Assembly: GCF_000379125.1 (NCBI RefSeq)
Contig: NZ_KB900626.1
Location: 1,521,748 to 1,585,747 of the forward strand
Source: Methylosinus sp. LW4
Lineage (GTDB): Bacteria; Pseudomonadota; Alphaproteobacteria; Rhizobiales; Beijerinckiaceae
Direction of reading: 5' to 3'
Length of the DNA: 64,000 nucleotides
Shown: one piece after another, positions 29,663 through 38,407 of the stretch
Position numbering within the stretch: position 1 is the first letter of the stretch
How the letters are laid out: each line of letters starts with the position of its first letter
Made by a program: the position numbers and the translations under genes
Notes under the pieces: model-generated
What the model was told of the DNA's origin: nothing
What the model saw: only the letters and a program-made list of their open reading frames with translations
The model's database searches: none

Positions 29663-29941
29663 TCAGCCGATGAGCGCCTCCTCCACGAGATCGAGCATAT
29701 GCTCTATGTCTGGATCGGCGTGAACGTCGCCGGACGGCTCGATGCGGACCATGGGGATTCCCTGCGAGCAATGGCGCAGGCAGCTGCGCCTCACGCAGGC
29801 GATCTCGCCGGCGGAAATCCCTTTGCCGAAATCGATATCGAGCGCCGCGCTCAAGCGCTCATGCAGCGCGCTGCCGCGTCCCTCGCGGTCGCAGACGTCG
29901 CCGACGCAGACGACGAAGCGGATCAGCGGCGGCTCGGTCAT
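29663..29941 (-). CDS. DUF1636 family predicted metal-binding protein
   Basis: 92 residues from ATG 29941 with GAGAGGA upstream. Four cysteines in the order VCVGDVCD, CVRRSC and RHC match DUF1636, a family with a thioredoxin-like ferredoxin fold expected to bind a 2Fe-2S cluster or metal. It follows the rlmH gene on the same strand after 78 bases and converges with the helicase gene. In other bacteria the family is linked to cobalamin or metal metabolism; nothing here tests that. Confidence 0.85.
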   Translation of the reverse strand: MTEPPLIRFVVCVGDVCDREGRGSALHERLSAALDIDFGKGISAGEIACVRRSCLRHCSQGIPMVRIEPSGDVHADPDIEHMLDLVEEALIG

Positions 29942-30019
29942 TTCATTCCTCTCGCTCTGAGCCCGGCCGACCGGCGGAAGCAATCTTCATGTCGTCGTGG
30001 TGAATAAGCGGCGCACATT

Positions 30020-30499
30020 TCAGGCGCGGTGATACGGGTGTCCAGAAAGAATTGTCGTCGCCCGATAGATCTGCTCGGCGACGAGGATTCGCACGATCTG
30101 ATGCGGCAGCGTCATGCGCCCGAAGGAAAAGACCGCGCCGGCCTTCTCCCGCACGGCGGGCGACAACCCCTCTGAGCCGCCGATCGCGAACCATAGCGAT
30201 TTTACGCCTTTGTCCCTGTCGCTCTCGACCATGGCCGCGAAATCGGCGCTGCTGGCCGGCTTGCCGCGCTCGTCGAAGACGACGAGCTTTCCGCCCGCCG
30301 GCAGAGCGGCGAGCAGGCAATCGCCTTCCTGCGCCATGCGCTCGGCCGGATTGCGCGCCCGGCTCTCGTCGATTTCCAGGAGATCGAGCCCCGTGAGCCC
30401 GATATTTCGCATCGCCGCGACGCGGGCGGCGTAGCGTGCGTAGAGCTCACGCTCCGGGCCGGCCTTGAGCCGACCGACACAGAGAATTCCGAGACGCAT
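30020..30499 (-). CDS. rlmH: 23S rRNA (pseudouridine-1915 N3)-methyltransferase
   Basis: 159 residues, the usual size of this SPOUT methyltransferase, which acts on assembled 70S ribosomes using S-adenosylmethionine. The start RLGILCVGRLKAGPERELYARYAAR and the knot segment SLWFAIGGSEGLSPAVREKA, then LPHQIVRILVAEQIYRATTI near the C-terminus, are diagnostic. It is 62 bases downstream of rsfS, the conserved pairing. Confidence 0.96.
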   Translation of the reverse strand: MRLGILCVGRLKAGPERELYARYAARVAAMRNIGLTGLDLLEIDESRARNPAERMAQEGDCLLAALPAGGKLVVFDERGKPASSADFAAMVESDRDKGVKSLWFAIGGSEGLSPAVREKAGAVFSFGRMTLPHQIVRILVAEQIYRATTILSGHPYHRA

Positions 30500-30561
30500 G
30501 TCCTCTTACGGACATTCGCGCTTCGGCGAATGCCGTCCTGTCCCGTTTCGCCCTCTAGCGC

Positions 30562-31113
30562 TCAGACCGCGCGCAGCTCGCTCGGCCGCGCGCCGCCCCA
30601 CATTTTCTCGAGGTTGTAGAACTGGCGCACCTCGGGCCGGAAAATGTGGACGATGACGTCGCCCGCGTCGATCAGCACCCAGTCGCACTGCGGCAGACCC
30701 TCGACGCGCGGCGCGACGAGACCGGCCTCCTTGCAGGCTTTGAGCACTCTGTCGGCGATGGCGCCGACATGCGTGGTGGAACGGCCGGTCGCGATGACCA
30801 TGTCATCGGCGATCGTCGTCTTGCCGCGCAGATCGATGGAGATGACGTCCTCGGCCTTGGAGTCGTCGAGGCTCGTGAGGACTTTTTCGGCGATGGAGCC
30901 GGCGATCTGGCCGATCGGCCCGGAAGCCGGCTGAGACGGCGCGCGCGCCGCCCCGGGAAGACTTGTCGTCAGCTTGTGACCCTCATGCTTCGCGGCGCTG
31001 GCGCCGCGCCTTTCAAGATGTGCCGCTTTGAGCCCGAATGCAACCGCGCAAAAACGAAAGCGCGCGGCCAAGGCTACGCCCGCCGCGCGGCCTTGGCCCC
31101 GAGACATCGACAT
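30562..31113 (-). CDS. rsfS: ribosome silencing factor RsfS
   Basis: 183 residues if ATG 31113 is used. The core from about residue 73 (KVLTSLDDSKAEDVISIDLRGK, DDMVIATGRSTTHVGAIADRV, DWVLIDAGDVIVHIFRPEVRQFYNLEKMW) is the RsfS fold that binds ribosomal protein uL14 and blocks subunit joining in starvation. Relatives are 110-140 residues, so the first 50 residues (FRFCAVAFGLKAAHLERRG) may not be translated, but no ATG, GTG or TTG with a ribosome site lies nearer the core. nadD, the usual upstream partner, is not here. Confidence 0.88.
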   Translation of the reverse strand: MSMSRGQGRAAGVALAARFRFCAVAFGLKAAHLERRGASAAKHEGHKLTTSLPGAARAPSQPASGPIGQIAGSIAEKVLTSLDDSKAEDVISIDLRGKTTIADDMVIATGRSTTHVGAIADRVLKACKEAGLVAPRVEGLPQCDWVLIDAGDVIVHIFRPEVRQFYNLEKMWGGARPSELRAV

Positions 31114-31176
31114 AAGCTTTTATTAATCATCGAAAAAGGCGGAAAGACGCGCGGCCCGCGCCCCCGCCGCAGGCAG

Positions 31177-31205
31177 AAAAAAACCCGGCGAGAACGCCGG
31201 GTTTT
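31177..31205 (-). terminator. strong rho-independent terminator
   Basis: Stem CCCGGCG / CGCCGGG (31184-31190 and 31195-31201) with loop AGAA. On the minus strand it is followed by seven T (31183 down to 31177); on the plus strand by four. It is about 300 bases past the stop of the quinone oxidoreductase gene, further than expected for that gene alone, which suggests that another leftward transcript ends here. Confidence 0.85.
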
Positions 31206-31310
31206 GAGAGTGGGCCCCGGCCCATCGGGAGGTGGGAGGAACCTCAAAGCCGGAACGATTTGGAGCCTACCCGATTCCTCGTCGCTGCGCCCGGCATAAA
31301 AGGTCGCATT
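31177..31310 (-). ncRNA. candidate small RNA ending at the 31177 terminator
   Basis: The minus strand just before the terminator reads as an RNA with few coding features: a possible outer stem ATCGGG / CCCGAT, a short hairpin GAGGTTCCTC and an accessible CCTCCCACCTCCC run that is complementary to ribosome binding sites. Terminator plus anti-Shine-Dalgarno pyrimidine motif is the layout of many alphaproteobacterial trans-acting small RNAs. The 5' end and promoter are not defined; a 3' UTR-derived RNA of the quinone oxidoreductase transcript is the main alternative. Confidence 0.4.
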
Positions 31311-31502
31311 TGTCCAGGCCTGGCCGGGAAAAGCCCCGGCACGGCCCCGGTTCAGCGCCGCCCGAGCGGGCGGGGCCGACGAGCGCGATTCGCCAGCGCC
31401 CGCAAATTCAATTCGCTAAATTCTGCGACCAGGGCCGCCCGGCGCGCCTGTGCCAAAAATGTCACATGGACGAAGATTTTGCAGCGGCGCCCGACGGAAG
31501 GC

Positions 31503-32474
31503 TCAGGGAACGAGCACGAGCGCCCCTGTCGTGCGCCGCGCCTCGAGGTCGGCATGGACGAGAGCGGCGTCCTCGAGCCGAAAAAGGGCCGGCCGCTCGA
31601 GCCGCAGCACGCCCTTCTTGATCGCGCGCACCACATCCTTGGTCATTTTGTCATAGTCCTTGCGCCGCGCGATATGGGCGAAGAGCGAGGGCCGCGTCGC
31701 GAAGAGCGAGCCCTTCTGCGACAGGAGATTGATGTCGAAAGCCTCGATCTTGCCGGAGGCGGAGCCATAACTGACGAAAAGTCCGAAAGGCTTCAGGCAA
31801 TCGAGCGAGGCGGGAAAAGTGTCGCGGCCGACGCCGTCATAGACGACATCGCACAGCTTGCCGCCGGTGATTTCCCGCACGGCGGCGGCGAAATCCTCGC
31901 TGCGATAGAGAATCGTATGCGCCGCCCCGGCCTCCTTGGCGATTTTCGCCTTCTCCTCGTCGCCGACCGTGGCGATCACATGCGCGCCGAGCGCGCTTCC
32001 CCATTGGCAGAGCAATTGGCCGACGCCGCCGGCGCCCGCATGCACGAGAATTCGGTCCCCCTCTTTCACCTTATAGGTTCGCCGCAGCAGATATTGCGCC
32101 GTGAGCCCTTTGAGCATCATCGAGGCGCCGGTCTCGAAGGAGAAGGATTTCGGCAACCTCGCCAATGAGGCGGCGGGAATATTGCGCGCCTCCGCATAGC
32201 CGCCGAGCGGTCCGACATAGGCGACGCGATCGCCGATCTCGAATTCATCGACGCCCTCGCCGAGCGCGACCACCTCGCCCGCGCCCTCGAAGCCGGGGGT
32301 GAAGGGAAGCGTCGAAGGATAGGCGCCTGTGCGCAAATAAATATCGATGAAATTGACGCCGATCGCCCGCTGGACGATCTGCGCCTCGCCCGGACCCGGC
32401 GGCGGCAGCTCGACATCCTCATAGCGCAGAACCTGCGGCCCGCCCGTCTCATAAATGCGAATGGCCTTCACCAT
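31503..32474 (-). CDS. quinone oxidoreductase (zinc-less MDR, QOR type)
   Basis: 323 residues from ATG 32474 with GGAGA six bases upstream. The same frame stays open far upstream, antisense to the next gene, and that part is not coding. It is an NADPH-dependent medium-chain reductase of quinones or enones. MVKAIRIYETGGPQVLRYEDVELP is a typical start; VNFIDIYLRTGAYP marks the QOR group; AGAGGVGQLLCQWGSALGA is the nucleotide loop; no structural zinc cysteines are present. It is divergent from the monooxygenase gene, with 180 bases between starts. Confidence 0.95.
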   Translation of the reverse strand: MVKAIRIYETGGPQVLRYEDVELPPPGPGEAQIVQRAIGVNFIDIYLRTGAYPSTLPFTPGFEGAGEVVALGEGVDEFEIGDRVAYVGPLGGYAEARNIPAASLARLPKSFSFETGASMMLKGLTAQYLLRRTYKVKEGDRILVHAGAGGVGQLLCQWGSALGAHVIATVGDEEKAKIAKEAGAAHTILYRSEDFAAAVREITGGKLCDVVYDGVGRDTFPASLDCLKPFGLFVSYGSASGKIEAFDINLLSQKGSLFATRPSLFAHIARRKDYDKMTKDVVRAIKKGVLRLERPALFRLEDAALVHADLEARRTTGALVLVP

Positions 32475-32654
32475 GATCGTCTCCAAAATAATCCCGCCCG
32501 CCTCTTCGCAAAAATCCACGCCGATTGCGACCGGGGATTGACGCGAGCCAGGAAGCCGACAGCTTTTCCGACAGCGACGGAAAGCCGCCGGCGAGCGGCT
32601 TCGCCTTCCTCTTCCCATAGTGTAGAAGGATTCCCCGAAACGGAGACGCAGCAC

Positions 32655-33998
32655 ATGGCCGAGACATTGGCGGGAAGCCCCACGATCGACACGCAAATTC
32701 TCGTCGCCGGGGCCGGCTCCACGGGCATAGCCGCCGCCCTCGCCTTCGCCAACGCCGGCTGGCGCGTGACGCTCGCCGGGCGCTTCCCCCCGCCTCTGCC
32801 CGGCCGCACCATCGCGCTGTTCGAGGCCTCGGTGCGCTTTCTCGATTCGATCGGCGTGCTGGAGAAGGTCCGCGCCGCCGCCTGCCCGATCGAGACGATC
32901 CAGATGATCGACGACACGGACCAGCTTCTCCCCGTGCCCGATCTCGTGATGCGCTCGGAGGAGATCGATCTTCCCGCCTTCGGGCTCAATGTCTCCAATG
33001 ACGAGCTGACCGCCATTCTGCTCGAGCACGCCCGCGCGACCGGGAGCTTCGAGATTATCGAGACCGACATCGCCGACTATGAGCTCGCGGAGGATGGCGC
33101 GACGGCGATCCTCGCCGACGGGCGCCGCATCGCCGCCGATTTCATCGTGGCCGCCGATGGGCGCGGCAGCAAGGCGCGCGCCGCCGCCGGCATAGACACG
33201 AAGGAATGGACCTATCCGCAAGTGGCGCTCACCGCTCTGCTGCGCCACGAGCTGCCGCACGACAATGTCTCGACCGAGTTTCACACGCGCTCCGGCCCCT
33301 TCACTCTGGTGCCGCTGCCGCCGCGCGAGGGCGCGGAGCATCGCTCCAGCCTCGTCTGGCTGATGAGCCCGCGCGACGCCAAGCGCCGCCTCGCCAAGCC
33401 GCGCGACGAGCTGCAATACGAGATGGAGGATTATTCGCGCGAGAAGCTCGGCTCCATCGCGATCGAGAGCGGCATAGGCGAGTTCCGCATGGGCGGGCTG
33501 CAAGTGTCGCGGCTGACGGCGCCGCGGCTGGCGCTGGTCGGCGAGACCTGTCACGTCTTTCCGCCCATCGGCGCGCAGGGGCTCAATCTCAGCCTGCGCG
33601 ACGTCGCCGATCTCGAGGATTGCCTCGCCAGCGTCGATCTGCGCAATCCCAAGGAGCTCTCGCGCGCGTTGTTGCGCTATGAGACGCACCGCCGCGCCGA
33701 CATCGGCTTCCGAACCCATGGGGTCGATCTGCTCAATCGCTCGCTGATCGTCCCCTATCTGCCGATCGACCTCATTCGCGGCGCCGGCTTCATCGCCATG
33801 ACGGCGCTCGGCCCGCTGCGCCGCGCCGTGATGCGCGAGGGCGTGGCGCCGCATCTCGCGCAGCCGCGGCTGATGCGCGAGGAGGCGCCCAAGGAGCCTC
33901 GCATGCGCGGCAAGCGCCCGCGCGGGCCGGAGGCGCTGGTCGACGCCGCCAAAGGCGCCTTCGCCCATTTGCGCGAGACGGCTTCGCGCCTGGGCTGA
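32655..33998 (+). CDS. UbiH/UbiF/COQ6-family FAD monooxygenase
   Basis: 447 residues from ATG 32655 after GGAGACG. A flavoprotein hydroxylase of the family that modifies the ubiquinone ring. FAD-binding motifs: ILVAGAGSTGIAAALAFANAGW at the start, FIVAADGRGSKAR in the middle and RLALVGETCHVFPPIGAQGLNLSLRDVADL near 290. In the last motif the usual Asp of GD is Glu, a mild change. After residue 400 there is a basic tail (KEPRMRGKRPRGPEAL). It could be UbiF- or UbiH-like or a special-purpose hydroxylase; I do not choose. It converges with the kinase-like gene. Confidence 0.88.
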   Translation: MAETLAGSPTIDTQILVAGAGSTGIAAALAFANAGWRVTLAGRFPPPLPGRTIALFEASVRFLDSIGVLEKVRAAACPIETIQMIDDTDQLLPVPDLVMRSEEIDLPAFGLNVSNDELTAILLEHARATGSFEIIETDIADYELAEDGATAILADGRRIAADFIVAADGRGSKARAAAGIDTKEWTYPQVALTALLRHELPHDNVSTEFHTRSGPFTLVPLPPREGAEHRSSLVWLMSPRDAKRRLAKPRDELQYEMEDYSREKLGSIAIESGIGEFRMGGLQVSRLTAPRLALVGETCHVFPPIGAQGLNLSLRDVADLEDCLASVDLRNPKELSRALLRYETHRRADIGFRTHGVDLLNRSLIVPYLPIDLIRGAGFIAMTALGPLRRAVMREGVAPHLAQPRLMREEAPKEPRMRGKRPRGPEALVDAAKGAFAHLRETASRLG

Positions 33999-34031
33999 CG
34001 CGCGCGCCGATCTCCTCTCGCGGGAAAAGCC

Positions 34032-35147
34032 TCACAGAGACGGCGCGAACAGCGCCGGTATCGCGAGGCGGAACGCCGTGCCGTCGCCCGGCTGCGACTC
34101 CACCTCTATCTCCCAGCCGTGGCGATCCGCGATGGATTTGCAGATCGCCAGCTCTATGCCCGTGCCGGCGTATTCCACGTCGCTCTCCGGCCGGCTGAAG
34201 GGCTCGAAAATCCGCTGCGCGAAATCCTGATCGAAGCCGACGCCCTTGTCGACGATGGAGAGGCGAATGGCGCCCTGCTCCAGCGTCGCCGCGATCGTCA
34301 CCTCGGCCGGACGGCCGGGCTTGCGATATTTGACGGCGTTGGCCACAATATTCTGCATCAGGCAGGCGAATTGCGTGCGGTCGCCGACGAAAGCGGCGGC
34401 GGGAATATCGACATCGAGCCTGGTCCCGCCCGCCTCGATCGACTGTGACAGCGCGACGAGGGTGAGCTGCACCTCCTCGCGCAGATCCAGCGCCTCCAAT
34501 TGCTGATCGCCATAAATGGTGCGCGCGTAAATGAGCAGATCGCCGACGAGCTTGCGCGCGCGCACGGCCGCGCAGCGCATATGCGCGCTGGCCTGCGCGA
34601 TCTCCGCGCAGCATCCCGCCGCCATCGCCGTATCGAGACGCGCCGATTGCGCGGCGATCTCGGTCAAGGGCTGCTGCAGATCGAGCGACGCCACATAGGC
34701 GAATTGGCCGAGCCGCTCATTGGCGCGCTCCAGCTCCGCCACGCTGGCGGCGAGCGCGCGCTCCATCTCTCGTCGCCGGCTCATGTCGAGAACCGTCGCC
34801 GTCACCAACATCTCGCGCGCCGTCGCCAGCGGCGCGAGCCCGATCTCGACTGGAAACTCGCCGCCGTCGCGACGCCGCGCCTTGATCTCATGGCCGACGC
34901 CCATCATGCGGCGGCTCGGATCGGCGTAAAAGAGCCGGCGGTAGGCGGCGTGGCGGCGTTGGACGACCGCGGGGGTCAGCAGATCGACAGAGCGGCCGAT
35001 CAGCTCCTCGCGCGCATAGCCGAACAAAAGCTCCGTCTCGCGATTGGCGTAGCGGACCAGCCCATCGGCGCCGACGATGAGAATCGCCGCCGGCGAGGCC
35101 TCGACCATCACGCGATAGCGATCATATTCGATCGTCTCGGAGCCCAT
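34032..35147 (-). CDS. PAS-domain histidine-kinase-like protein lacking the phospho-acceptor histidine
   Basis: 371 residues from ATG 35147 with GAGGGGAG upstream; the open frame further upstream is antisense to the patatin gene. No membrane helix. PAS domain at about 10-125 (ILIVGADGLVRYANRETELLFGY), then a helical linker (MERALAASVAELERANERLGQ). The dimerisation box reads FAYVASLDLQQPL, where kin have SHDLQEPL: the histidine is leucine (codon CTC). The ATPase domain keeps NIVANAVKY and DKGVGFD, but the second glycine box is GTGIELA with Glu where kin have Gly. The protein may thus be a pseudokinase or a partner of another kinase. No regulator gene is adjacent. Confidence 0.88.
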   Translation of the reverse strand: MGSETIEYDRYRVMVEASPAAILIVGADGLVRYANRETELLFGYAREELIGRSVDLLTPAVVQRRHAAYRRLFYADPSRRMMGVGHEIKARRRDGGEFPVEIGLAPLATAREMLVTATVLDMSRRREMERALAASVAELERANERLGQFAYVASLDLQQPLTEIAAQSARLDTAMAAGCCAEIAQASAHMRCAAVRARKLVGDLLIYARTIYGDQQLEALDLREEVQLTLVALSQSIEAGGTRLDVDIPAAAFVGDRTQFACLMQNIVANAVKYRKPGRPAEVTIAATLEQGAIRLSIVDKGVGFDQDFAQRIFEPFSRPESDVEYAGTGIELAICKSIADRHGWEIEVESQPGDGTAFRLAIPALFAPSL

Positions 35148-35276
35148 TGCGCTCCCCTCGCCCCGCGCATTGCGGCGTGACCTTCGCCCTCGCGCCCCTC
35201 GAGGGCGGCGAATGTGATATGTGACCTGCGGGGGGCGAAAAAAAGAGCCTGAGCGGCGACGACGAGGGAAGCGACG

Positions 35277-36227
35277 ATGACGCCCGACAAAGAGGAGCAT
35301 CCGCTCGGCAGGCGCAGAATCGGCCTCGCGCTCAGCTCCGGCATGGCGCGCGGCTGGGCGCATATCGGCGCGGTGCGCGCGCTGACGCGCATGGGCGTCT
35401 CCTTCGACGTCGTCGCCGGAACCTCGGCGGGCGCGCTCGTCGGCGGCTGCTTTCTGGCCGGCAAGCTCGACGAGCTCGAGGCCTGGGCGACCTCGCTCGA
35501 CAAGCGCAAGATCGTCTCCTATCTCGATCTCCAGCTCGGCTATGGCGGGCTCATCAAAGGCGACCGCCTGCTGATGGAATTGCGCCGCGCGCTCGGCCCC
35601 ATGCGCGTCGAGACCTTGCCGACGCCTTTCGTCGCCGTCGCCACCGATCTCATCACCGGCCATGAGATCTGGCTGCAAAAAGGCGATCTCGCCGAGACGC
35701 TGCGCGCCTCCTTCTCGCTGCCGGGCCTGTTTCCGCCGATGGAGGTCGACGGACGCTGGCTCGCCGATGGCGCGCTGGTCGATCCTCTGCCGGTCGCCGC
35801 CTGCCGCGCGCTCGGCGCGGAGCTGGTCATTGCGGTCAACCTCAACACTGATATCATCGGCAAGTCGCGCGACGCCGCGCGCATCCCTTCGACAATGGGC
35901 TTCGATCCGATCACTCTGCTCGAGCAAAAGCAGAAGCCCTTCGTCGCCTCGCTCACCGAATCGCTGACGCGCGGAGTCTTTCGCCGCGACCCCGATCGGC
36001 CCAGCATTTTCGGCGTGATGACGACCTCGCTCAGCATCATGCAGGACCGGCTGACGCGCTCGCGCCTCGCCGGCGACCCGCCCGACGTTCACATCACGCC
36101 GCGCGTCGGCCATATCGGCCTGCTCGAGTTCGACCGCACAGAGGAAGCCGTGCGCGAAGGCGAGGCGGCGGTGGAGAAACGGCGCGAGGAGATTTCCGAT
36201 GCGCTGCGGGTGATGGGATTGATTTGA
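35277..36227 (+). CDS. patatin-like phospholipase
   Basis: 316 residues from ATG 35277 with GAGGGA upstream. Serine hydrolase of the bacterial patatin group (RssA/YchK type). The oxyanion loop SSGMARGWAHIGAV, the nucleophile elbow GTSAG with Ser near residue 45, and the catalytic Asp of ADGALVDPLPV near 165 are all seen, so it is likely active on lipids. The oxyanion loop differs from the usual GGGxRG by having SSGMARG, as in the RssA-like group. No signal peptide. It is divergent from the kinase-like gene. Confidence 0.94.
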   Translation: MTPDKEEHPLGRRRIGLALSSGMARGWAHIGAVRALTRMGVSFDVVAGTSAGALVGGCFLAGKLDELEAWATSLDKRKIVSYLDLQLGYGGLIKGDRLLMELRRALGPMRVETLPTPFVAVATDLITGHEIWLQKGDLAETLRASFSLPGLFPPMEVDGRWLADGALVDPLPVAACRALGAELVIAVNLNTDIIGKSRDAARIPSTMGFDPITLLEQKQKPFVASLTESLTRGVFRRDPDRPSIFGVMTTSLSIMQDRLTRSRLAGDPPDVHITPRVGHIGLLEFDRTEEAVREGEAAVEKRREEISDALRVMGLI

Positions 36228-36238
36228 GCGGCGAAGCG

Positions 36239-36346
36239 CCCCCTCCCCAACCCTCCCCCGCTACGCAGGAGAGGGAGAAGACTCCGCGCTTCATCGAGAT
36301 TTCGTGTAACGCCGGCCGCCCTCCCTCCCATGTGAGGGAGGGCGCG
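36239..36346. repeat. palindromic repeat family B, copy 2
   Basis: It begins GCCCCCTCCCCAACCCTCCC, continues with CGCTACGCAGGAGAGGGAG, a spacer with CGCGCTTCATCGAGATTTCG, and ends CCCTCCCTCCCATGTGAGGG with AGGGCGC. The spacer and ends match copy 1 at 57871-57994. It fills the gap between convergent patatin and tyrA genes. Confidence 0.75.
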
Positions 36347-36353
36347 CTCCGCC

Positions 36354-37289
36354 TCACTCCTCGCGCGGCGCCGCGCGTCCGAAATCCGGCGCCGCCGTAT
36401 CCTGGCCCTGCGCTATGATGCTGCGGCGGATGGCGCGCGTGCGCGTGAACAGCGCGAACAGCCCGTCGCCGTCGCCGGTGCGGATCATGCGGCGCAGCGC
36501 GGTCAAATCCTCGTCGAAACGGCCGAGCATCTCCAGCACGGCGTCCTTGTTGTTCAAGAAAATATCGCGCCACATGGTCGGATCGGAAGCGGCGATGCGC
36601 GTGAAATCGCGAAAGCCCGACGCCGAGAATTTGATGACCTCCGACTGCGTGACCTCCTCGAGGTCGGCGGCCGTGCCGACGATATTGTAAGCGATGAGAT
36701 GCGGCAGATGGCTCGTCACCGCCAGCACGAGATCATGATGCGTCGCGCTCATCGTCTCGACATTGGCGCCGAGCCGCGTCCAAAAGGCCGAGAGCTTCGT
36801 CACCGCCTCGCCGTCGAAACCATCCTGCGGCGTGAGAATGCACCAGCGATTCTGAAACAGCGTCGCAAAGCCGGCGTCCGGCCCGGAATATTCCGTGCCG
36901 GCGATCGGATGCGCGGGAATGAAATGCACGCTGGCCGGCACATGCGGCGCGACCTGCGCGACAATGGCGCCCTTCACCGAGCCGACGTCGGAGAGAACGG
37001 CGCCGGGTGCAAGATGCGGCGCGATCACGCGCGCGACCTCGCCGCAGGCGCCGACCGGCACGCAGAGAATGACGAGATCGGCGCCGGTCACGGCTTCGGC
37101 GAGATCGGCCGTCGTTTCATCGGCTATGCCGAGCTCGCGCACGCGCGCGCGCACATCTTCCGAGGCGTCGCTCGCGACGATGCGCGTCGCGGCGCCATAG
37201 GCGCGCGCGCCGCGCGCGATCGACGAGCCGATGAGGCCGAGGCCGATCAGCGCGACCTTCTCGAAGATCGGCGCGCGCGGGTCAGCCAT
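36354..37289 (-). CDS. tyrA: prephenate/arogenate dehydrogenase
   Basis: 311 residues. Oxidative decarboxylation of prephenate or arogenate in tyrosine synthesis. The Rossmann loop is [48 protein letters not shown] and the catalytic histidine of [15 protein letters not shown] match the family; a second conserved stretch is [22 protein letters not shown]. No ACT domain follows, so feedback control must occur elsewhere. Its start overlaps the end of hisC by eight bases, in an operon with the chorismate mutase gene. Confidence 0.95.
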   Translation of the reverse strand: MADPRAPIFEKVALIGLGLIGSSIARGARAYGAATRIVASDASEDVRARVRELGIADETTADLAEAVTGADLVILCVPVGACGEVARVIAPHLAPGAVLSDVGSVKGAIVAQVAPHVPASVHFIPAHPIAGTEYSGPDAGFATLFQNRWCILTPQDGFDGEAVTKLSAFWTRLGANVETMSATHHDLVLAVTSHLPHLIAYNIVGTAADLEEVTQSEVIKFSASGFRDFTRIAASDPTMWRDIFLNNKDAVLEMLGRFDEDLTALRRMIRTGDGDGLFALFTRTRAIRRSIIAQGQDTAAPDFGRAAPREE

Positions 37290-38403
37290 GCGCGGCCCGC
37301 GGCGCCGCGCGCCATGAGGCGGTGAATTCGCCGAGCGCCGCGACGACGAGGCGATTGGCCTCCTCCGAGCCGATGGTCAGCCGCAGAAATTGCGGCATTC
37401 CATAAGCGCCGATCGCGCGCAGCACGAGCCCGCGCGACGTGAGGAAGCGATCGGCGTCCGCCGCTGTGCGACCGGCCTCATCGGGAAAGCGAATGGCGAT
37501 GAAATTGGCGACGCTCGGCAGCACCTCGAGCCCCAGCGCCTCGATCTCCTGCGTCAAAAACGGCAGCCAACGCGCATTATGCGCGATCGCCGCCTCGACA
37601 TGCGCCTTGTCCTGCACCGCCTCTATGCCCGCCTCGATCGCCGCGGCGCTGACATTGAACGGGCCGCGCAGCCGGTTCAGCGCATCCATGATATGCGCCG
37701 AGCCATAGCCCCAGCCGAGGCGCAGCCCCGCGAGACCGTAGATTTTCGAGAAAGTGCGCGTCGTCACCACATTGTCGCGCGTCGCGGCGAGCTCGAGCGC
37801 CGCCGAATAATCGTCCGCGCGCACATATTCCGCATAGGCCGCGTCGATGACGAGCACGACATGCGGCGGCAGCGCATCGGCGAGCCGGAGAATCTCCGAT
37901 TTCGGCAGATAGGTCCCGGTCGGATTATTGGGATTGGCGACGAAGACGATTTTCGTGCGCTCCGTCACCCTCTCCAAAATCGCATCGACGCTCGCCTTGT
38001 AATCGGTCTCCGGCGCGATGACGGGAACGCCGCCCGCCGCCAGAATGACGATGCGATACTCCAGGAATCCGTACTGCGTGTAGATCCCCTCATCGCCCGG
38101 CTCGATGAAGGCGTGCGCGAGCAGCGCGAGAATATCGTCGGAGCCGGCGCCGCAGACGATGCGATCGGGATCGAGCCTATGGGCGGCGCCGATCGCCTGC
38201 CGCAGCCGCGTCGCCGAGCCGTCGGGATAGGCGGCGATCTTGGGCGCCAGCGCGCGCAGCGCCTCCACGGCTTTGGGAGACGGCCCGAGCGGCGTCTCAT
38301 TGGCCGAGAGCTTGAAGACGCGCGCGGCGCCCGGAGCGGCGCTCTTGCCGGGCACATAAGCGTCGATCGCCAGCACGCTTCGCCGCACGACAGGTTTGGT
38401 CAT
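37282..38403 (-). CDS. hisC: histidinol-phosphate / aromatic aminotransferase
   Basis: 373 residues from ATG 38403 with GGAG eight bases upstream. Class I/II PLP enzyme. [20 protein letters not shown] at the start, [14 protein letters not shown], and the PLP-lysine segment [20 protein letters not shown] near residue 230 are diagnostic of HisC. Between chorismate mutase and tyrA, it may act mainly on aromatic keto acids (prephenate or hydroxyphenylpyruvate); enzymes of this family do both. It is four bases after the mutase gene. Confidence 0.95.
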   Translation of the reverse strand: MTKPVVRRSVLAIDAYVPGKSAAPGAARVFKLSANETPLGPSPKAVEALRALAPKIAAYPDGSATRLRQAIGAAHRLDPDRIVCGAGSDDILALLAHAFIEPGDEGIYTQYGFLEYRIVILAAGGVPVIAPETDYKASVDAILERVTERTKIVFVANPNNPTGTYLPKSEILRLADALPPHVVLVIDAAYAEYVRADDYSAALELAATRDNVVTTRTFSKIYGLAGLRLGWGYGSAHIMDALNRLRGPFNVSAAAIEAGIEAVQDKAHVEAAIAHNARWLPFLTQEIEALGLEVLPSVANFIAIRFPDEAGRTAADADRFLTSRGLVLRAIGAYGMPQFLRLTIGSEEANRLVVAALGEFTASWRAAPRAAHG

Positions 38404-38407
38404 CTCG

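Noticed and set aside
31503..33968. One leftward frame open over the quinone oxidoreductase and the whole opposite monooxygenase gene
   Set aside because: Only the part up to ATG 32474 has conserved sequence and a ribosome site; the rest is antisense to a well-recognised flavoprotein and low in coding character. High GC keeps antisense frames open.
34032..36113. Leftward frame extending the kinase-like gene across the patatin gene
   Set aside because: Conserved PAS sequence begins at the ATG with a ribosome site at 35147; upstream is antisense to patatin.
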